From NCBI GenBank assembly GCA_946614095.1, contig CAMOGG010000012.1:1-35281 (forward strand): a stretch of 35,281 nt of DNA, given 5' to 3'. Each line of letters begins with the position of its first letter. The stretch's first letter is position 1. The DNA comes from an uncultured Caryophanales bacterium. GTDB taxonomy: Bacteria > Bacillota_I > Bacilli_A > RF39 > UBA660. The notes beneath the pieces are model-generated. The model was not told where the DNA came from, did not search any database, and saw only the letters and a program-made list of their open reading frames with translations. Of this stretch, positions 24,221 through 32,326 are shown in pieces. Made by a program: the position numbers and the translations under genes.

Positions 24221-25754
24221 TCTTATTAATATAGAGAATTCCAGCACCCATTATACTTGCTCCTAAGATATATAGTATCGTAGTTGATACTGATGCAGTA
24301 TCTGGAACAATTGTTTCTTTTGCATTTACAAATGATACCTGATGAGATTGATGCTCATCATCAATTGTAAATGATACTTTATTGGTGTTGATGACATATC
24401 CTTGTGGAGCACTTGCTTCTTCCACGGTATATGTTCCATCGGCTAAGTCTGTTAAAACATAAGGTTGTTCTGTAGTTGTAAATCTAGCTACTTCTTCTCC
24501 CTTAGAATTTTTTACTACCAAGACTGCTCCAGCAAGTGGGCTTTGTGTTTCTTGATCAACTTTTATGATATTAACAACAACTTTTTTTGGTGCATTTTCA
24601 ATTGTTACTTTTACATCTCTATTACTATCACTGATTGTGAATTTTGTAATATTTTTGTTAATTGCATATCCAGTAGGTGCTGATGTCTCTTCAATTGTAT
24701 AATTACCATTTGCTAAGTTCCTAATAACGTGTCCAGTTGCTTTTGATTCCCAATTTGCTAATACTTTTCCGTTTGCATCTTTTAATACTAATTTTGCTCC
24801 TGCTAGAGCTTGTTTTGTATTTGCATCTACTTTGGTAATTGTAACCTTTGAAGATGATATTTCAAGTTGTAATTCTGAAGAAACATCTTTTTCTATTTTT
24901 TCTAATAAAGCCACATTTTGCATACTAGAATCAACTGGTTGATATTCATATGCCATATAGCTTGCATTTCCTTTACCAGATGCTTTTACTTTAATTGATA
25001 AATCAGTAGAAGTAACACTTGATGCTGGAACTTTAATCTTAAATGATTCATTTGTTTTCATTGTAAATGCCTTTGAATAAACTGATTCTTCTCCGTTTTT
25101 TACAATCATTGTTCCTGAAGGTGCATTTTCTAATGTAATTGAATAGGAACTTAAATTTTTCATTGTACTAGCTTTAATATCAGCTGAAGTATAATAACCA
25201 TTTTGTAATACTAATTGACCATCTGTTGTTGCAATTGCTAATTTTGTATCAGTGTGTCCAATACTATCATTTCTATGATTATATCCTTCAGTCATTAATT
25301 GTTTTACATATGGTCTTAAGTTTTGTGGATCTGATCCATCTGATTTAAATTGCTCACCTAGGTTAGTGCTTCCAGTTGTTTTATCTAAATACCACCATAC
25401 TGCTGTTTGTGTAATATAATAGTCTTTTGCTTTATCACCAGTAATTTTTTTATTAGGGTAGCCATTTTTTAAAATATAAACTAACCCTCCTGTAATATTC
25501 TTACTGTTTTTAACCATTTTAGCTTTCACATTTGTAGCTGTATTTTTATGCATATTTAAACAATACAAATATTTTCCTTTTTCTGTCACTTTGTAATAGA
25601 AACTAACTCCAGCAATATAGTCCCCTGTTTTGGTAGCATTTCCTAATTGAATTGTATCACTTGCTGCTTTTACATTGAATATTCCAGTTACCATAATTGC
25701 TACCGAAATTATCATAGCTAGAAACTTTCTCATCATATTATTTACTTTTTTCAT
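24204..25754 (-). CDS. Thioester-domain surface adhesin with Cna-B repeats and VPDTA anchor
   Basis: A 516-aa wall-anchored protein. A signal peptide (FLAMIISVAIMVTGIFNVKA) is followed by a TQxA/thioester domain: Cys65 in YLYCLN and Gln116 in ITQTAVWWYLD are placed as in Gram-positive thioester adhesins, which bond covalently to host targets. After a linker region come two Cna-B/SpaA-like domains (about 300-395 and 395-480). Each has a Lys in ITKVD/IIKVD, a Glu in YTIEE/YTVEE and a terminal Asn, so intramolecular isopeptide bonds are likely. It ends with VPDTA, a hydrophobic helix and NKNGKRA. I chose ATG 25754, because the track start overlaps the GAGGGGG site. It is the first gene of the sortase operon and resembles a pilus tip or monomeric adhesin. 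Confidence 0.9.
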   Translation of the reverse strand: MKKVNNMMRKFLAMIISVAIMVTGIFNVKAASDTIQLGNATKTGDYIAGVSFYYKVTEKGKYLYCLNMHKNTATNVKAKMVKNSKNITGGLVYILKNGYPNKKITGDKAKDYYITQTAVWWYLDKTTGSTNLGEQFKSDGSDPQNLRPYVKQLMTEGYNHRNDSIGHTDTKLAIATTDGQLVLQNGYYTSADIKASTMKNLSSYSITLENAPSGTMIVKNGEESVYSKAFTMKTNESFKIKVPASSVTSTDLSIKVKASGKGNASYMAYEYQPVDSSMQNVALLEKIEKDVSSELQLEISSSKVTITKVDANTKQALAGAKLVLKDANGKVLANWESKATGHVIRNLANGNYTIEETSAPTGYAINKNITKFTISDSNRDVKVTIENAPKKVVVNIIKVDQETQSPLAGAVLVVKNSKGEEVARFTTTEQPYVLTDLADGTYTVEEASAPQGYVINTNKVSFTIDDEHQSHQVSFVNAKETIVPDTASVSTTILYILGASIMGAGILYINKNGKRA

Positions 25755-25780
25755 TGTAATCCCCCTCATTAATTTGCCTT

Positions 25781-25809
25781 ATTATAGCACTTTTCTCCCT
25801 GTTTGGCAA
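25781..25809 (-). promoter_or_regulatory. Promoter of the adhesin-sortase operon
   Basis: Minus strand: TTGCCA (25804-25809, 5 of 6), 17-nt spacer, TATAAT (25781-25786) with TGC before it (extended -10). A near-consensus promoter, suggesting strong expression. Confidence 0.8.
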
Positions 25810-25926
25810 GTAAAACCTTGTTTTCACTCTATCTTTCCTCTCTTTTTTTTACTTTTTATCAATTTTTCTGATCACTTCTCTTTCATACTTTTTCTATATC
25901 TGTTATATCACATTCTTATCGTACTG

Positions 25927-25955
25927 ATAACATATTTTTTTTCTTTTCATATAAT
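25927..25955 (+). promoter_or_regulatory. Promoter of the ABC transporter operon
   Basis: Plus strand: TATAAT (25950-25955) with a weak -35 ATAACA 17 nt upstream. The leader is only about 10-12 nt long and contains the GTGAGGTG ribosome site. There is therefore no room for a riboswitch. Confidence 0.6.
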
Positions 25956-25972
25956 ACTTTGTGAGGTGAATT

Positions 25973-26971
25973 ATGAAAAAACATATTTTTTGGATGATAA
26001 TAGGAACTCTTCTTATTATACTTGTGGGATTTGCTATTTTTTCTTATCATGAGTCTTCTCAGGTTAAAGATTCTTCTTTTAAAAAAGTCACTCTGGCTGA
26101 AGTCGCTCATACTGTATTTTATGCTCCAATGTATGTAGCAATAGAAAAAGGTTTTTTTGAAGAAAAGGGAATTCAAATTAATTTAATTCTTACAAGTGGT
26201 GCAGATAAAGTAACAGCTGCTTTATTATCAGGAGATGCTGATATAGGTTTTTCTGGGAGTGAAGCTACAATTTATGTCTATAATGGTGGTGAAAAGGATT
26301 ATTTAAAAACATTTTCACAATTAACACAAAAAGATGGTACCTTTCTAGTTTCTAGAAAACAAATGAAAGATTTTTCTCTTGAAGATTTAAAGGGAAAAAG
26401 TATTATTGGTGGTAGAGCAGCGGGTATGCCTGAAATGACTTTAGAATATGCCCTAAAGCAACATGGTGTTGATCCTAGAAGTGATGTTTCAATTGATACT
26501 TCTATTGCGTTTGCTGCTATGAGTGGAGCTTTTATTGGTGGGCAAGGAGACTTCGTCACTTTATTTGAGCCAACTGCTACGATGGTAGAAAAGCAAGGAT
26601 ATGGATATGTCGTAGCTAGTGTTGGAGACCTTGGAGGTATTGTTCCTTATACTTCTTATTCTGCAAGAACTAGTTATATCAAAAAAAATCCAAAATTGAT
26701 TAAGAAGTTTGATCAAGCTATTCAAAAAGGATTAGATTATGTTCATAGCCATACTGATAAAGAAGTTGCTAAAGTCATTTTAAAACAATTTCCTGATACT
26801 TCTTTAAATGATTTAGAAAATGCTATTAAGCGTTACCGTTCTATTGATACATGGCCTACAACTACCACTTTTACTGAAGAATCTTTTGATCATCTACAAG
26901 ATATTATGATTGATTATGGTGAGATTCAAGAGAAAGTAGATTATCATCAATTATTCTATTCTATTTCATAA
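25973..26971 (+). CDS. ABC transporter substrate-binding protein, SsuA/THI5-like
   Basis: The binding subunit of an ABC importer of the nitrate/sulfonate/taurine/thiamine-precursor family. The 332-aa protein has an N-terminal membrane segment (IFWMIIGTLLIILVGFAIF) that serves as anchor or uncleaved signal. There is no lipobox Cys, which is unusual for a Gram-positive binding protein. The family signature follows: HTVFYAPMYVAIEKGFFEEKG, then GADKVTAALLSGDADIGFSGSE and the hinge FVTLFEPTATMVEKQGYGYVV. It is the first gene of an operon with the ATPase and permease. The ligand could be an aliphatic sulfonate, or a thiamine pyrimidine (ThiY-like), but there is no TPP riboswitch to support the latter. 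Confidence 0.87.
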   Translation: MKKHIFWMIIGTLLIILVGFAIFSYHESSQVKDSSFKKVTLAEVAHTVFYAPMYVAIEKGFFEEKGIQINLILTSGADKVTAALLSGDADIGFSGSEATIYVYNGGEKDYLKTFSQLTQKDGTFLVSRKQMKDFSLEDLKGKSIIGGRAAGMPEMTLEYALKQHGVDPRSDVSIDTSIAFAAMSGAFIGGQGDFVTLFEPTATMVEKQGYGYVVASVGDLGGIVPYTSYSARTSYIKKNPKLIKKFDQAIQKGLDYVHSHTDKEVAKVILKQFPDTSLNDLENAIKRYRSIDTWPTTTTFTEESFDHLQDIMIDYGEIQEKVDYHQLFYSIS

Positions 26972-26989
26972 GAGACGTAGTCTCTTTTT
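26970..26989 (+). terminator. Short hairpin/terminator between binding protein and ATPase genes
   Basis: AAGAGAC/GTCTCTT stem with a 3-nt loop, followed by TTTTTA, right after the stop codon. It may be a leaky terminator or a 3' stabilising hairpin that keeps the binding protein mRNA more abundant than that of the ATPase and permease. Confidence 0.6.
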
Positions 26990-27050
26990 ATGATTTCTAT
27001 CCTTATCATATTTCTTTTTCTTTCATACATTATTTTGGGAGGAGAAAGTT

Positions 27051-27800
27051 ATGGAGAAAAAAATATTACAAGTTTCTCATTTAAAAAAGAATTATCATAC
27101 TTTAAAGGAAGAAATTGAAGCTTTAAAAGATATTAATTTCTCTGTTGACAAAGGAGAATTTATTTCCATTGTAGGTCCTAGTGGTTGTGGAAAATCTACT
27201 ATTCTTTCTATTTTAAATGGTTTGTATGAAAAATCTAGTGGTACTATTCAAATGGACTCTAACACTCATATTGCTTATATGCTACAAGATGATTGCTTAT
27301 TGCCATTTCGTACAATTCTAGATAATTGTCTTATCGGCTTAGAAATAACAGGAAAATTAACAGCAGAAAATCGTCAATATGTCATTAATTTATTAAAATC
27401 TTATGGTCTTTCACAATTTATTAATCAATATCCTAGTAGCTTATCAGGTGGAATGAGGCAACGTTGTGCTTTAATTCGGACACTTGCGGTTAAGCCTGAT
27501 ATTTTATTATTAGATGAAGCTACATCAGCATTAGATTATCAAACCAGTTTAGCTATTAGTGAAGATATTCATCGGATTATTAAGAAGGAAGGAAAAACAG
27601 CTATTATGGTTACACATGATATTGCTCAAGCAATTAGTATGTCTGATAGTATTATTGTTTTATCCAAAAGACCTGCAATCATAAAAAATAAATATACATT
27701 ATCTTTTGATTCTCATTTAACTCCAATGGAGAGAAGAAAGACAAAAGAGTTTTCTGATTATTATGATATGATATGGAGGGATTTAGATGTACACATATAG
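27051..27800 (+). CDS. ABC transporter ATP-binding protein, SsuB/ThiZ-like
   Basis: The ATPase subunit of the importer, 249 aa. Motifs are the Walker A GPSGCGKST, the Q-loop MLQDDCLLPFRT, the signature LSGGMRQR, the Walker B ILLLDEATSALD and the H-loop MVTHD. The short helical domain and the C-terminal DVHI are usual for the NrtD/SsuB group. GGGAGGAG lies before the ATG. The permease gene starts within its last codons (14-nt overlap), so stoichiometry is set by coupled translation. Confidence 0.93.
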   Translation: MEKKILQVSHLKKNYHTLKEEIEALKDINFSVDKGEFISIVGPSGCGKSTILSILNGLYEKSSGTIQMDSNTHIAYMLQDDCLLPFRTILDNCLIGLEITGKLTAENRQYVINLLKSYGLSQFINQYPSSLSGGMRQRCALIRTLAVKPDILLLDEATSALDYQTSLAISEDIHRIIKKEGKTAIMVTHDIAQAISMSDSIIVLSKRPAIIKNKYTLSFDSHLTPMERRKTKEFSDYYDMIWRDLDVHI

Positions 27801-28587
27801 TAAGGAACATTTAGATTATCTAAAAAAGAAGCGTAAGAAAAAAAGAACCATTACTTTTTGGAGACTTTCTATTGTATTATTAATATTTTTTGTTTGGGAA
27901 TTATTTGCGAGAAATCATATGATTAATACTTTTCTTTTTTCTAGCCCTAGTAGAGTCATTCAAACTATGGTCTCTCTTATTCAAAGTAGAGAACTATTTC
28001 TACATATTGGTATTACTATATATGAAGTTTTTATCAGTTTTGTAGTTACATCTCTTCTTAGTTTTTTCATAGCAACCATTTTGTGGAGTAATGATTTACT
28101 TGCTAAAATAATGGATCCATATATTACTATCTTAAACTCTCTACCAAAAGTTGCTCTAGGTCCTCTCATTATTATTTGGGTTGGAGCTAGCATTCATTCC
28201 ATTATTTTTATGGCTCTCATGATTAGCCTTTTTGTCACTATTCTTACTATTTATCAAGGCTTTATTTCTATTAATCCTAGTTATATTATTATGTTAAAAT
28301 CTTTTGGAGCTAGTAAATGGCAAATTTTTCAAAAAATTATTTTTCCTAGTAATTATGATACCATAATTGCTGCTTTAAAGATTAATATTTCTATGAGTTT
28401 AATTGGTGTTGTGATGGGAGAATTATTAGTATCTAAAAGTGGATTAGGATATTTGATTATGTATGGATCTCAAGTATTTCAAATTGACTTAGTAATTACA
28501 GGTGTCTTTCTTTTAGGAGTTCTTTCATCTATTATGTATTTTTTATTATCTTTACTTGAAAGATATTTCATTCAAAAGAAATCATAG
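27787..28587 (+). CDS. ABC transporter permease, SsuC/ThiX-like
   Basis: The membrane subunit of the importer, 266 aa, with six membrane segments after a basic N-terminus (YLKKKRKKKRT). The BPD_transp_1 fold is shown by the opening TFWRLSIVLLIFFVWELFA, the segment LNSLPKVALGPLIIIWVG and the EAA loop SFGASKWQIFQKIIFP, which contacts the ATPase. The closing GVVMGELLVSKSGLGYLI is typical of the SsuC/TauC/ThiX group. It overlaps the ATPase gene by 14 nt and ends in a strong terminator, which closes the operon. Confidence 0.93.
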   Translation: MYTYSKEHLDYLKKKRKKKRTITFWRLSIVLLIFFVWELFARNHMINTFLFSSPSRVIQTMVSLIQSRELFLHIGITIYEVFISFVVTSLLSFFIATILWSNDLLAKIMDPYITILNSLPKVALGPLIIIWVGASIHSIIFMALMISLFVTILTIYQGFISINPSYIIMLKSFGASKWQIFQKIIFPSNYDTIIAALKINISMSLIGVVMGELLVSKSGLGYLIMYGSQVFQIDLVITGVFLLGVLSSIMYFLLSLLERYFIQKKS

Positions 28588-28600
28588 GATTTCTTTTTAT
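28574..28600 (+). terminator. Intrinsic terminator of the ABC operon
   Basis: A perfect 10-bp stem AAAAGAAATC/GATTTCTTTT with an ATAG loop (28574-28597), ending in TTTTTAT. It contains the permease stop codon. Confidence 0.85.
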
Positions 28601-28674
28601 ATGGTTACCTGTAATATTCTTTCTTTTTTTACTTGCATATTTTATATTAGAATACACAATTGGAGGTGGTGTCT

Positions 28675-28749
28675 ATGAATTATAAATGTTGGTTTCTGTA
28701 TCTTTTGATATTGGCACTACTGGGAATCATGATAGGTTTAGTTTTTTAG
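28675..28749 (+). CDS. 24-aa membrane micropeptide
   Basis: A short ORF absent from the ORF track. The product is 24 residues: MNYKCW followed by one hydrophobic stretch (FLYLLILALLGIMIGLVF), so it is a single-span membrane peptide with one Cys. TGGAGGTGGTGTCT lies right before the ATG, and a TAG stop follows. The gene is bounded by two strong terminators (28574-28600 and 28765-28788), so it would need its own promoter. A possible -10 TAGAAT occurs at 28648. I do not know its function: stress micropeptide, small toxin or modulator of a membrane complex are possible. The ribosome site and the isolated location are the main evidence. Confidence 0.55.
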   Translation: MNYKCWFLYLLILALLGIMIGLVF

Positions 28750-28764
28750 ATATTCGTGTATTCA

Positions 28765-28788
28765 AAAAGGAAGATTTCTCTTCCTTTT
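28765..28788. terminator. Bidirectional terminator
   Basis: A perfect 10-bp stem AAAAGGAAGA/TCTTCCTTTT with a TTTC loop. T-rich on both sides, it serves the micropeptide gene on the plus strand and the dehydrogenase gene on the minus strand. Confidence 0.8.
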
Positions 28789-29863
28789 ATTTAATATATT
28801 GATTTAATGATTTTGTACGATACTTTAATTCGTCTAGGTCACAAGAAGGTATAAATCCTGGTTCTCCATTGATAACATCTGGAATACGATTTACAATTGT
28901 CGCACAGGTTAATTCTACTGTTGCTGGACGATTTACAGTAATGGTCGTTTCTGGTTCCCCTATTATCGTCCATTCATTTTTATCGAATTCATCTGGTCCA
29001 TATACTTTTCCTATACATTCTGATTCTATTACAATTCCCTCTTTTGTATTTGTCGTCACAATAGCACTCATTCCAGTTGCATTTCCTTGTGGGATTGTCA
29101 TATTTAGAGTTGAGGAAGAAATATCTTCTTTGTACGTTGTTGGAACACATTCTTGCGATTGACTAATTACAGTTAAACCTAGCTTTCTAGCTAGCCATCC
29201 ATTTACATTCCACATATATGATGGAGTATATTTTCCACTATCAATGATTTGTTGTCTTTCTTCTGCACTCATACGATCTACACTTGCAATTTTACTATCA
29301 AATTCTTCCATTGATAATCCTGAACCATGTGCTTCTGCTAAAGCAATTCCATAGTCTTCTACATTGTAGGAAGAACTTCCTTTAATTTTTTTAATGGTAT
29401 GAGTGGATCCCGCAATAGCACTGATTAGTTCTCCCCAATAAATGTCTTGATATCCAGAGCCAACGATTGTACAATCATGTTCTTTGGCTATTCTGTCAAT
29501 TTCATTTGTTAGTGTTGGATTAGAATTATAGGCATAAAAAGCTTCTTCACAAGTTGTAATAGCGTTGGTTCCTGTTTCTGCACAGATTTTTAAAGCTTCT
29601 TCGACATCACTTAATAAGCTCATAGTTGTAATGATACAGATATCTGGATGTAACTCTTTTAATAATTCTCGAGCATTCTCTACACTTGTTATTGTTACTC
29701 CTCTTGCTTCAGTGCCCATCACTTCACCAATATCTTTTCCTATTACATTTGGATTAATATCAATGGCACCAACAATTTCTGCTCCTTTTTCAAATACATA
29801 TCTCATTGTATACACAGACATTTTTCCAGTTCCATACTGAACTACTCTTATTTTTTGATTCAT
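28787..29863 (-). CDS. 2,4-diaminopentanoate dehydrogenase-like oxidoreductase
   Basis: A 358-aa NAD(P)-dependent enzyme of the DapB-like fold. It looks most like 2,4-diaminopentanoate dehydrogenase (Ord) of the oxidative ornithine fermentation pathway. The nucleotide-binding N-terminus is VVQYGTGKMSVYTMRYVFEKG, followed by VGAIDINPNVIGKDIGE. A middle motif GSGYQDIYWGELISAIAGS and a C-terminal substrate domain ending PEVINGEPG-like (PDVINGEPGFIP) match that family. The length fits. GGAGGGATAAA precedes the ATG. The gene lies after the FIST gene but has its own promoter. The ortholog assignment is likely but not certain, since other pathway genes (ortA, ortB, oraE) are not in the window. Confidence 0.78.
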   Translation of the reverse strand: MNQKIRVVQYGTGKMSVYTMRYVFEKGAEIVGAIDINPNVIGKDIGEVMGTEARGVTITSVENARELLKELHPDICIITTMSLLSDVEEALKICAETGTNAITTCEEAFYAYNSNPTLTNEIDRIAKEHDCTIVGSGYQDIYWGELISAIAGSTHTIKKIKGSSSYNVEDYGIALAEAHGSGLSMEEFDSKIASVDRMSAEERQQIIDSGKYTPSYMWNVNGWLARKLGLTVISQSQECVPTTYKEDISSSTLNMTIPQGNATGMSAIVTTNTKEGIVIESECIGKVYGPDEFDKNEWTIIGEPETTITVNRPATVELTCATIVNRIPDVINGEPGFIPSCDLDELKYRTKSLNQYIK

Positions 29864-29881
29864 TTTATCCCTCCTAGTTTA

Positions 29882-29910
29882 AAAATACCTCTATTTTCTC
29901 TATTTATCAA
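29882..29910 (-). promoter_or_regulatory. Promoter of the diaminopentanoate dehydrogenase-like gene
   Basis: Minus strand: TTGATA (29905-29910), 17-nt spacer, TATTTT (29882-29887). It is placed just after the FIST terminator. Confidence 0.55.
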
Positions 29911-29918
29911 TTTTTTTT

Positions 29919-29948
29919 GTAAAAAAAAAGAAGAGTTTGTCTCTTCTT
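29919..29948 (-). terminator. Intrinsic terminator of the fucO-FIST operon
   Basis: A perfect 8-bp stem AAGAAGAG/CTCTTCTT (29928-29948), followed on the minus strand by nine or more T. Confidence 0.85.
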
Positions 29949-29953
29949 GACAC

Positions 29954-31141
29954 TTAATTTTTCCCAAAAGCTGTGAACGATAACATAAGTCCTCCACAAA
30001 TATTAGCAGAATGCTCATCATATCCATATTCACCAAATGTAAAGGTGGTAATAAATGGAACTCCTCTTGTCTCTTTTAGTAATTGTTTATGAACCTCATC
30101 TATTTTATCTCCAATCCCAAGCTTTCTGCCACCGCAATGGATTAATATATAGGATGCTGGTTCAGTATAGATTTTTCTTTTTAAATCTTTTATGGTCTCT
30201 CCTGTTGATTGAATTAATTCCTGTTGGGTCGCTTCTAATTGAATGATTGCAGTTCCTTCTACCACTTTATTTCCTAAAGTAATGGTATCATCTGCTGTAG
30301 TTTTTGTACCCATATCATTTCCAAACATTGGATGACGAATCACTGTTAAATTTCCCAATGGGTCTTTTATACCTAATGGTTTGGTTACGGATGCTACTAA
30401 TAAATTTTTCCCCTTTAAATCATTTGGAGAAACATTAATCCAATGAGCATATTTTTTTAAAGCTGAAATTCCATCTATTGAAACTAGAGTACGATTATTT
30501 TTCACTTCTGTGATTAATCCTATATTATTTGTTTCTTTATATTGACCTGTAAATGAAGTTACAATTTCATTATCTGTATAGAAAAAAGCTACTGCTACTC
30601 CATCAGAGAATACTTTATCATTACAAATTATTTTCCATTTTCCTGATAAGTCATCATCGGCAGCACTTCCACCAAACATTGGAACTCTTCCGATAACATC
30701 TTGTATTCCCATTAAATATTCTTCTTCCTCTTTTGGACTTGCAACCATATAAAAGTATGCTGGAGCTCTTGTGGTTTGTGCATCTTCTACAGCTGCTATA
30801 GCCACTTTTCTACCAATTGCTCTAGCATCTCTTCCTGCTTCATGGCATCCTACACCAACAATCATATTAGGATCATTTATCGATAGCATTCCGGCAAATC
30901 CATCATCTGATGTAATATATCCATCTGGTACAATGATTCCTTCTGTACTAGTGCATCCTATAATAGGTGCATTGGTTATACTTTGAATTCCTTTTACTAC
31001 TTTTTTTAAATCACTATTTACAGAGGAATATAGGAAATTCAATTGTATATTGGATAAATCTTTTGTTGCTTGAGTAGCTGTTTCAACTCCCATTACATAA
31101 CTATCTGAATTTATACTATAACCAACCTTGGATTTTAACAT
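29954..31141 (-). CDS. Free-standing FIST domain protein
   Basis: A 395-aa soluble protein with FIST_N (about 35-210) and FIST_C (about 225-370) domains. Landmarks are IIGCTSTEGII, DGFAGMLSI, GRVPMFGGSAADD, DGVAVAFFY, and a C-terminal THTFGE-like segment (TTFTFGEYG) that ends in CGGLMLSF. FIST domains are predicted small-ligand (perhaps amino-acid) sensors usually linked to signalling proteins or found near redox enzymes; here the domain stands alone. It has no signal peptide. It lies 11 nt after fucO with AAAGGAGAAAAT before the ATG, and ends in a strong terminator. Its job could be to sense the substrate of the neighbouring dehydrogenases, which is inference. Confidence 0.88.
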   Translation of the reverse strand: MLKSKVGYSINSDSYVMGVETATQATKDLSNIQLNFLYSSVNSDLKKVVKGIQSITNAPIIGCTSTEGIIVPDGYITSDDGFAGMLSINDPNMIVGVGCHEAGRDARAIGRKVAIAAVEDAQTTRAPAYFYMVASPKEEEEYLMGIQDVIGRVPMFGGSAADDDLSGKWKIICNDKVFSDGVAVAFFYTDNEIVTSFTGQYKETNNIGLITEVKNNRTLVSIDGISALKKYAHWINVSPNDLKGKNLLVASVTKPLGIKDPLGNLTVIRHPMFGNDMGTKTTADDTITLGNKVVEGTAIIQLEATQQELIQSTGETIKDLKRKIYTEPASYILIHCGGRKLGIGDKIDEVHKQLLKETRGVPFITTFTFGEYGYDEHSANICGGLMLSFTAFGKN

Positions 31142-31152
31142 ATTTTCTCCTT

Positions 31153-32304
31153 TTAGTATGCTTCTTTATATATTTCTATTAGATCATCTACAGTTACTTC
31201 TCTTGGATTTCCAGGTGTGCAAACATCATTAATAGCTTGTTGGGCAAGAGCTGGTAACATTTCTTCTGGAATACCGATTTCTCTTAGTGTCTGTGGAATT
31301 CCTAAACTTTTCGATAAATCTGCTATTGCTTCAACGACTTTATCAACAGCAGCTTCATCACTTAAATTATCCATATCTAAATTAAACGCTCTTCCCATAT
31401 TTCTAAATAGATCTGGACAAACTTGTCCATTAAATTTCATAACATGTGGTAGTAAAAGTGCATTTGCTACTCCATGAGGAGTATCAAAGAATGCTCCTAA
31501 GGAGTGAGCCATAGAATGAACAATTCCTAGTCCGACATTGGAAAATCCCATACCCGCAATATATTGTGCATAGGCCATCTTTTCAATAGCAATTGGATCT
31601 TTGTCGTTTGCAGCTTTTGCTAGATTTTTATATATTAATGCCATAGCATTGATATGAAACATATCTGGGATTAGCCAACCAGCTTTTGTAATATAACCTT
31701 CCATTGCATGTGTTAGGGCATCCATTCCTGTTGATGCTGCTAATTGCTGTGGCATTCCATCCATTAAGTCAGGGTCTATGATTGCACATACAGGTACGTC
31801 ATGAACATCGATACATACCATTTTTCTCATGTTTACTTCATCAGTAATCACATAGTTCATTGTTACTTCTGCTGCTGTTCCAGCAGTTGTAGGTAATGCA
31901 AATAATGGTAATCCTTGATTTCTAGTTTCTACTGCACCATCTAAACTTGTAACAGCTGTGTGTTCTGGATTAGTCATGATGATTGAGATAGCTTTTGCAG
32001 TGTCAATTACACTTCCTCCACCAACAGCTACAATAGAATCTACATTACTTATTTGAGCAAGCATTAATCCATCTTGTACATTTTTTACTGTTGGATTTGG
32101 CTTGATGTTCATATATACAAAATATGTAATTCCTTCCCTATCTAATATATCTGTTACATATTGTGCAGTATTTGTATTCATTAAATTTGCATCTGTTACA
32201 AATAATACTTTTTGATATCCTCTTTTCTTTAGCTCTTCCCCTAGTTTTGATCTTGATCCTCTTCCGAAGTATGAGGTTCCATTTAATACTACTCTATTTA
32301 TCAT
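31153..32304 (-). CDS. fucO: Iron-containing alcohol dehydrogenase, lactaldehyde reductase-like
   Basis: A group III (iron-activated) alcohol dehydrogenase of 383 aa, the same length as E. coli FucO (lactaldehyde:1,2-propanediol oxidoreductase) and very similar along the whole chain. Matches are RVVLNGTSYFGRGS at the start, the nucleotide-binding VGGGSVIDTAK, LPTTAGTAAEVT, and the metal site formed by Asp and His in GMDALTHAMEGY and two His in VHSMAHSLGAFFDTPHG. The C-terminus NDVCTPGNPRE also fits. It reduces lactaldehyde to propanediol or a similar small aldehyde using NADH. No fucose or rhamnose genes are nearby, so the physiological aldehyde is uncertain. GGGAGG precedes the ATG. It is the first gene of a unit with the FIST gene. 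Confidence 0.9.
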   Translation of the reverse strand: MINRVVLNGTSYFGRGSRSKLGEELKKRGYQKVLFVTDANLMNTNTAQYVTDILDREGITYFVYMNIKPNPTVKNVQDGLMLAQISNVDSIVAVGGGSVIDTAKAISIIMTNPEHTAVTSLDGAVETRNQGLPLFALPTTAGTAAEVTMNYVITDEVNMRKMVCIDVHDVPVCAIIDPDLMDGMPQQLAASTGMDALTHAMEGYITKAGWLIPDMFHINAMALIYKNLAKAANDKDPIAIEKMAYAQYIAGMGFSNVGLGIVHSMAHSLGAFFDTPHGVANALLLPHVMKFNGQVCPDLFRNMGRAFNLDMDNLSDEAAVDKVVEAIADLSKSLGIPQTLREIGIPEEMLPALAQQAINDVCTPGNPREVTVDDLIEIYKEAY

Positions 32305-32326
32305 ATTCTAGCCTCCCTATTTTCTT

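Noticed and set aside
25770-25972. TPP or other riboswitch upstream of the ABC importer
   Set aside because: The -10 box leaves a leader of only about 10 nt, and no riboswitch motif (for example CTGAGA) is present.
25675-26176. ORFs of 125 aa (plus) and 86 aa (minus) at the divergent promoter region
   Set aside because: They overlap the adhesin start, the promoters and the binding-protein start on opposite strands, and have no start signals; they are shadows.
28869-29162. 97-aa plus-strand ORF (and similar ORFs at 29565, 30771, 31217)
   Set aside because: These are antisense frames of well-supported minus-strand enzyme genes.
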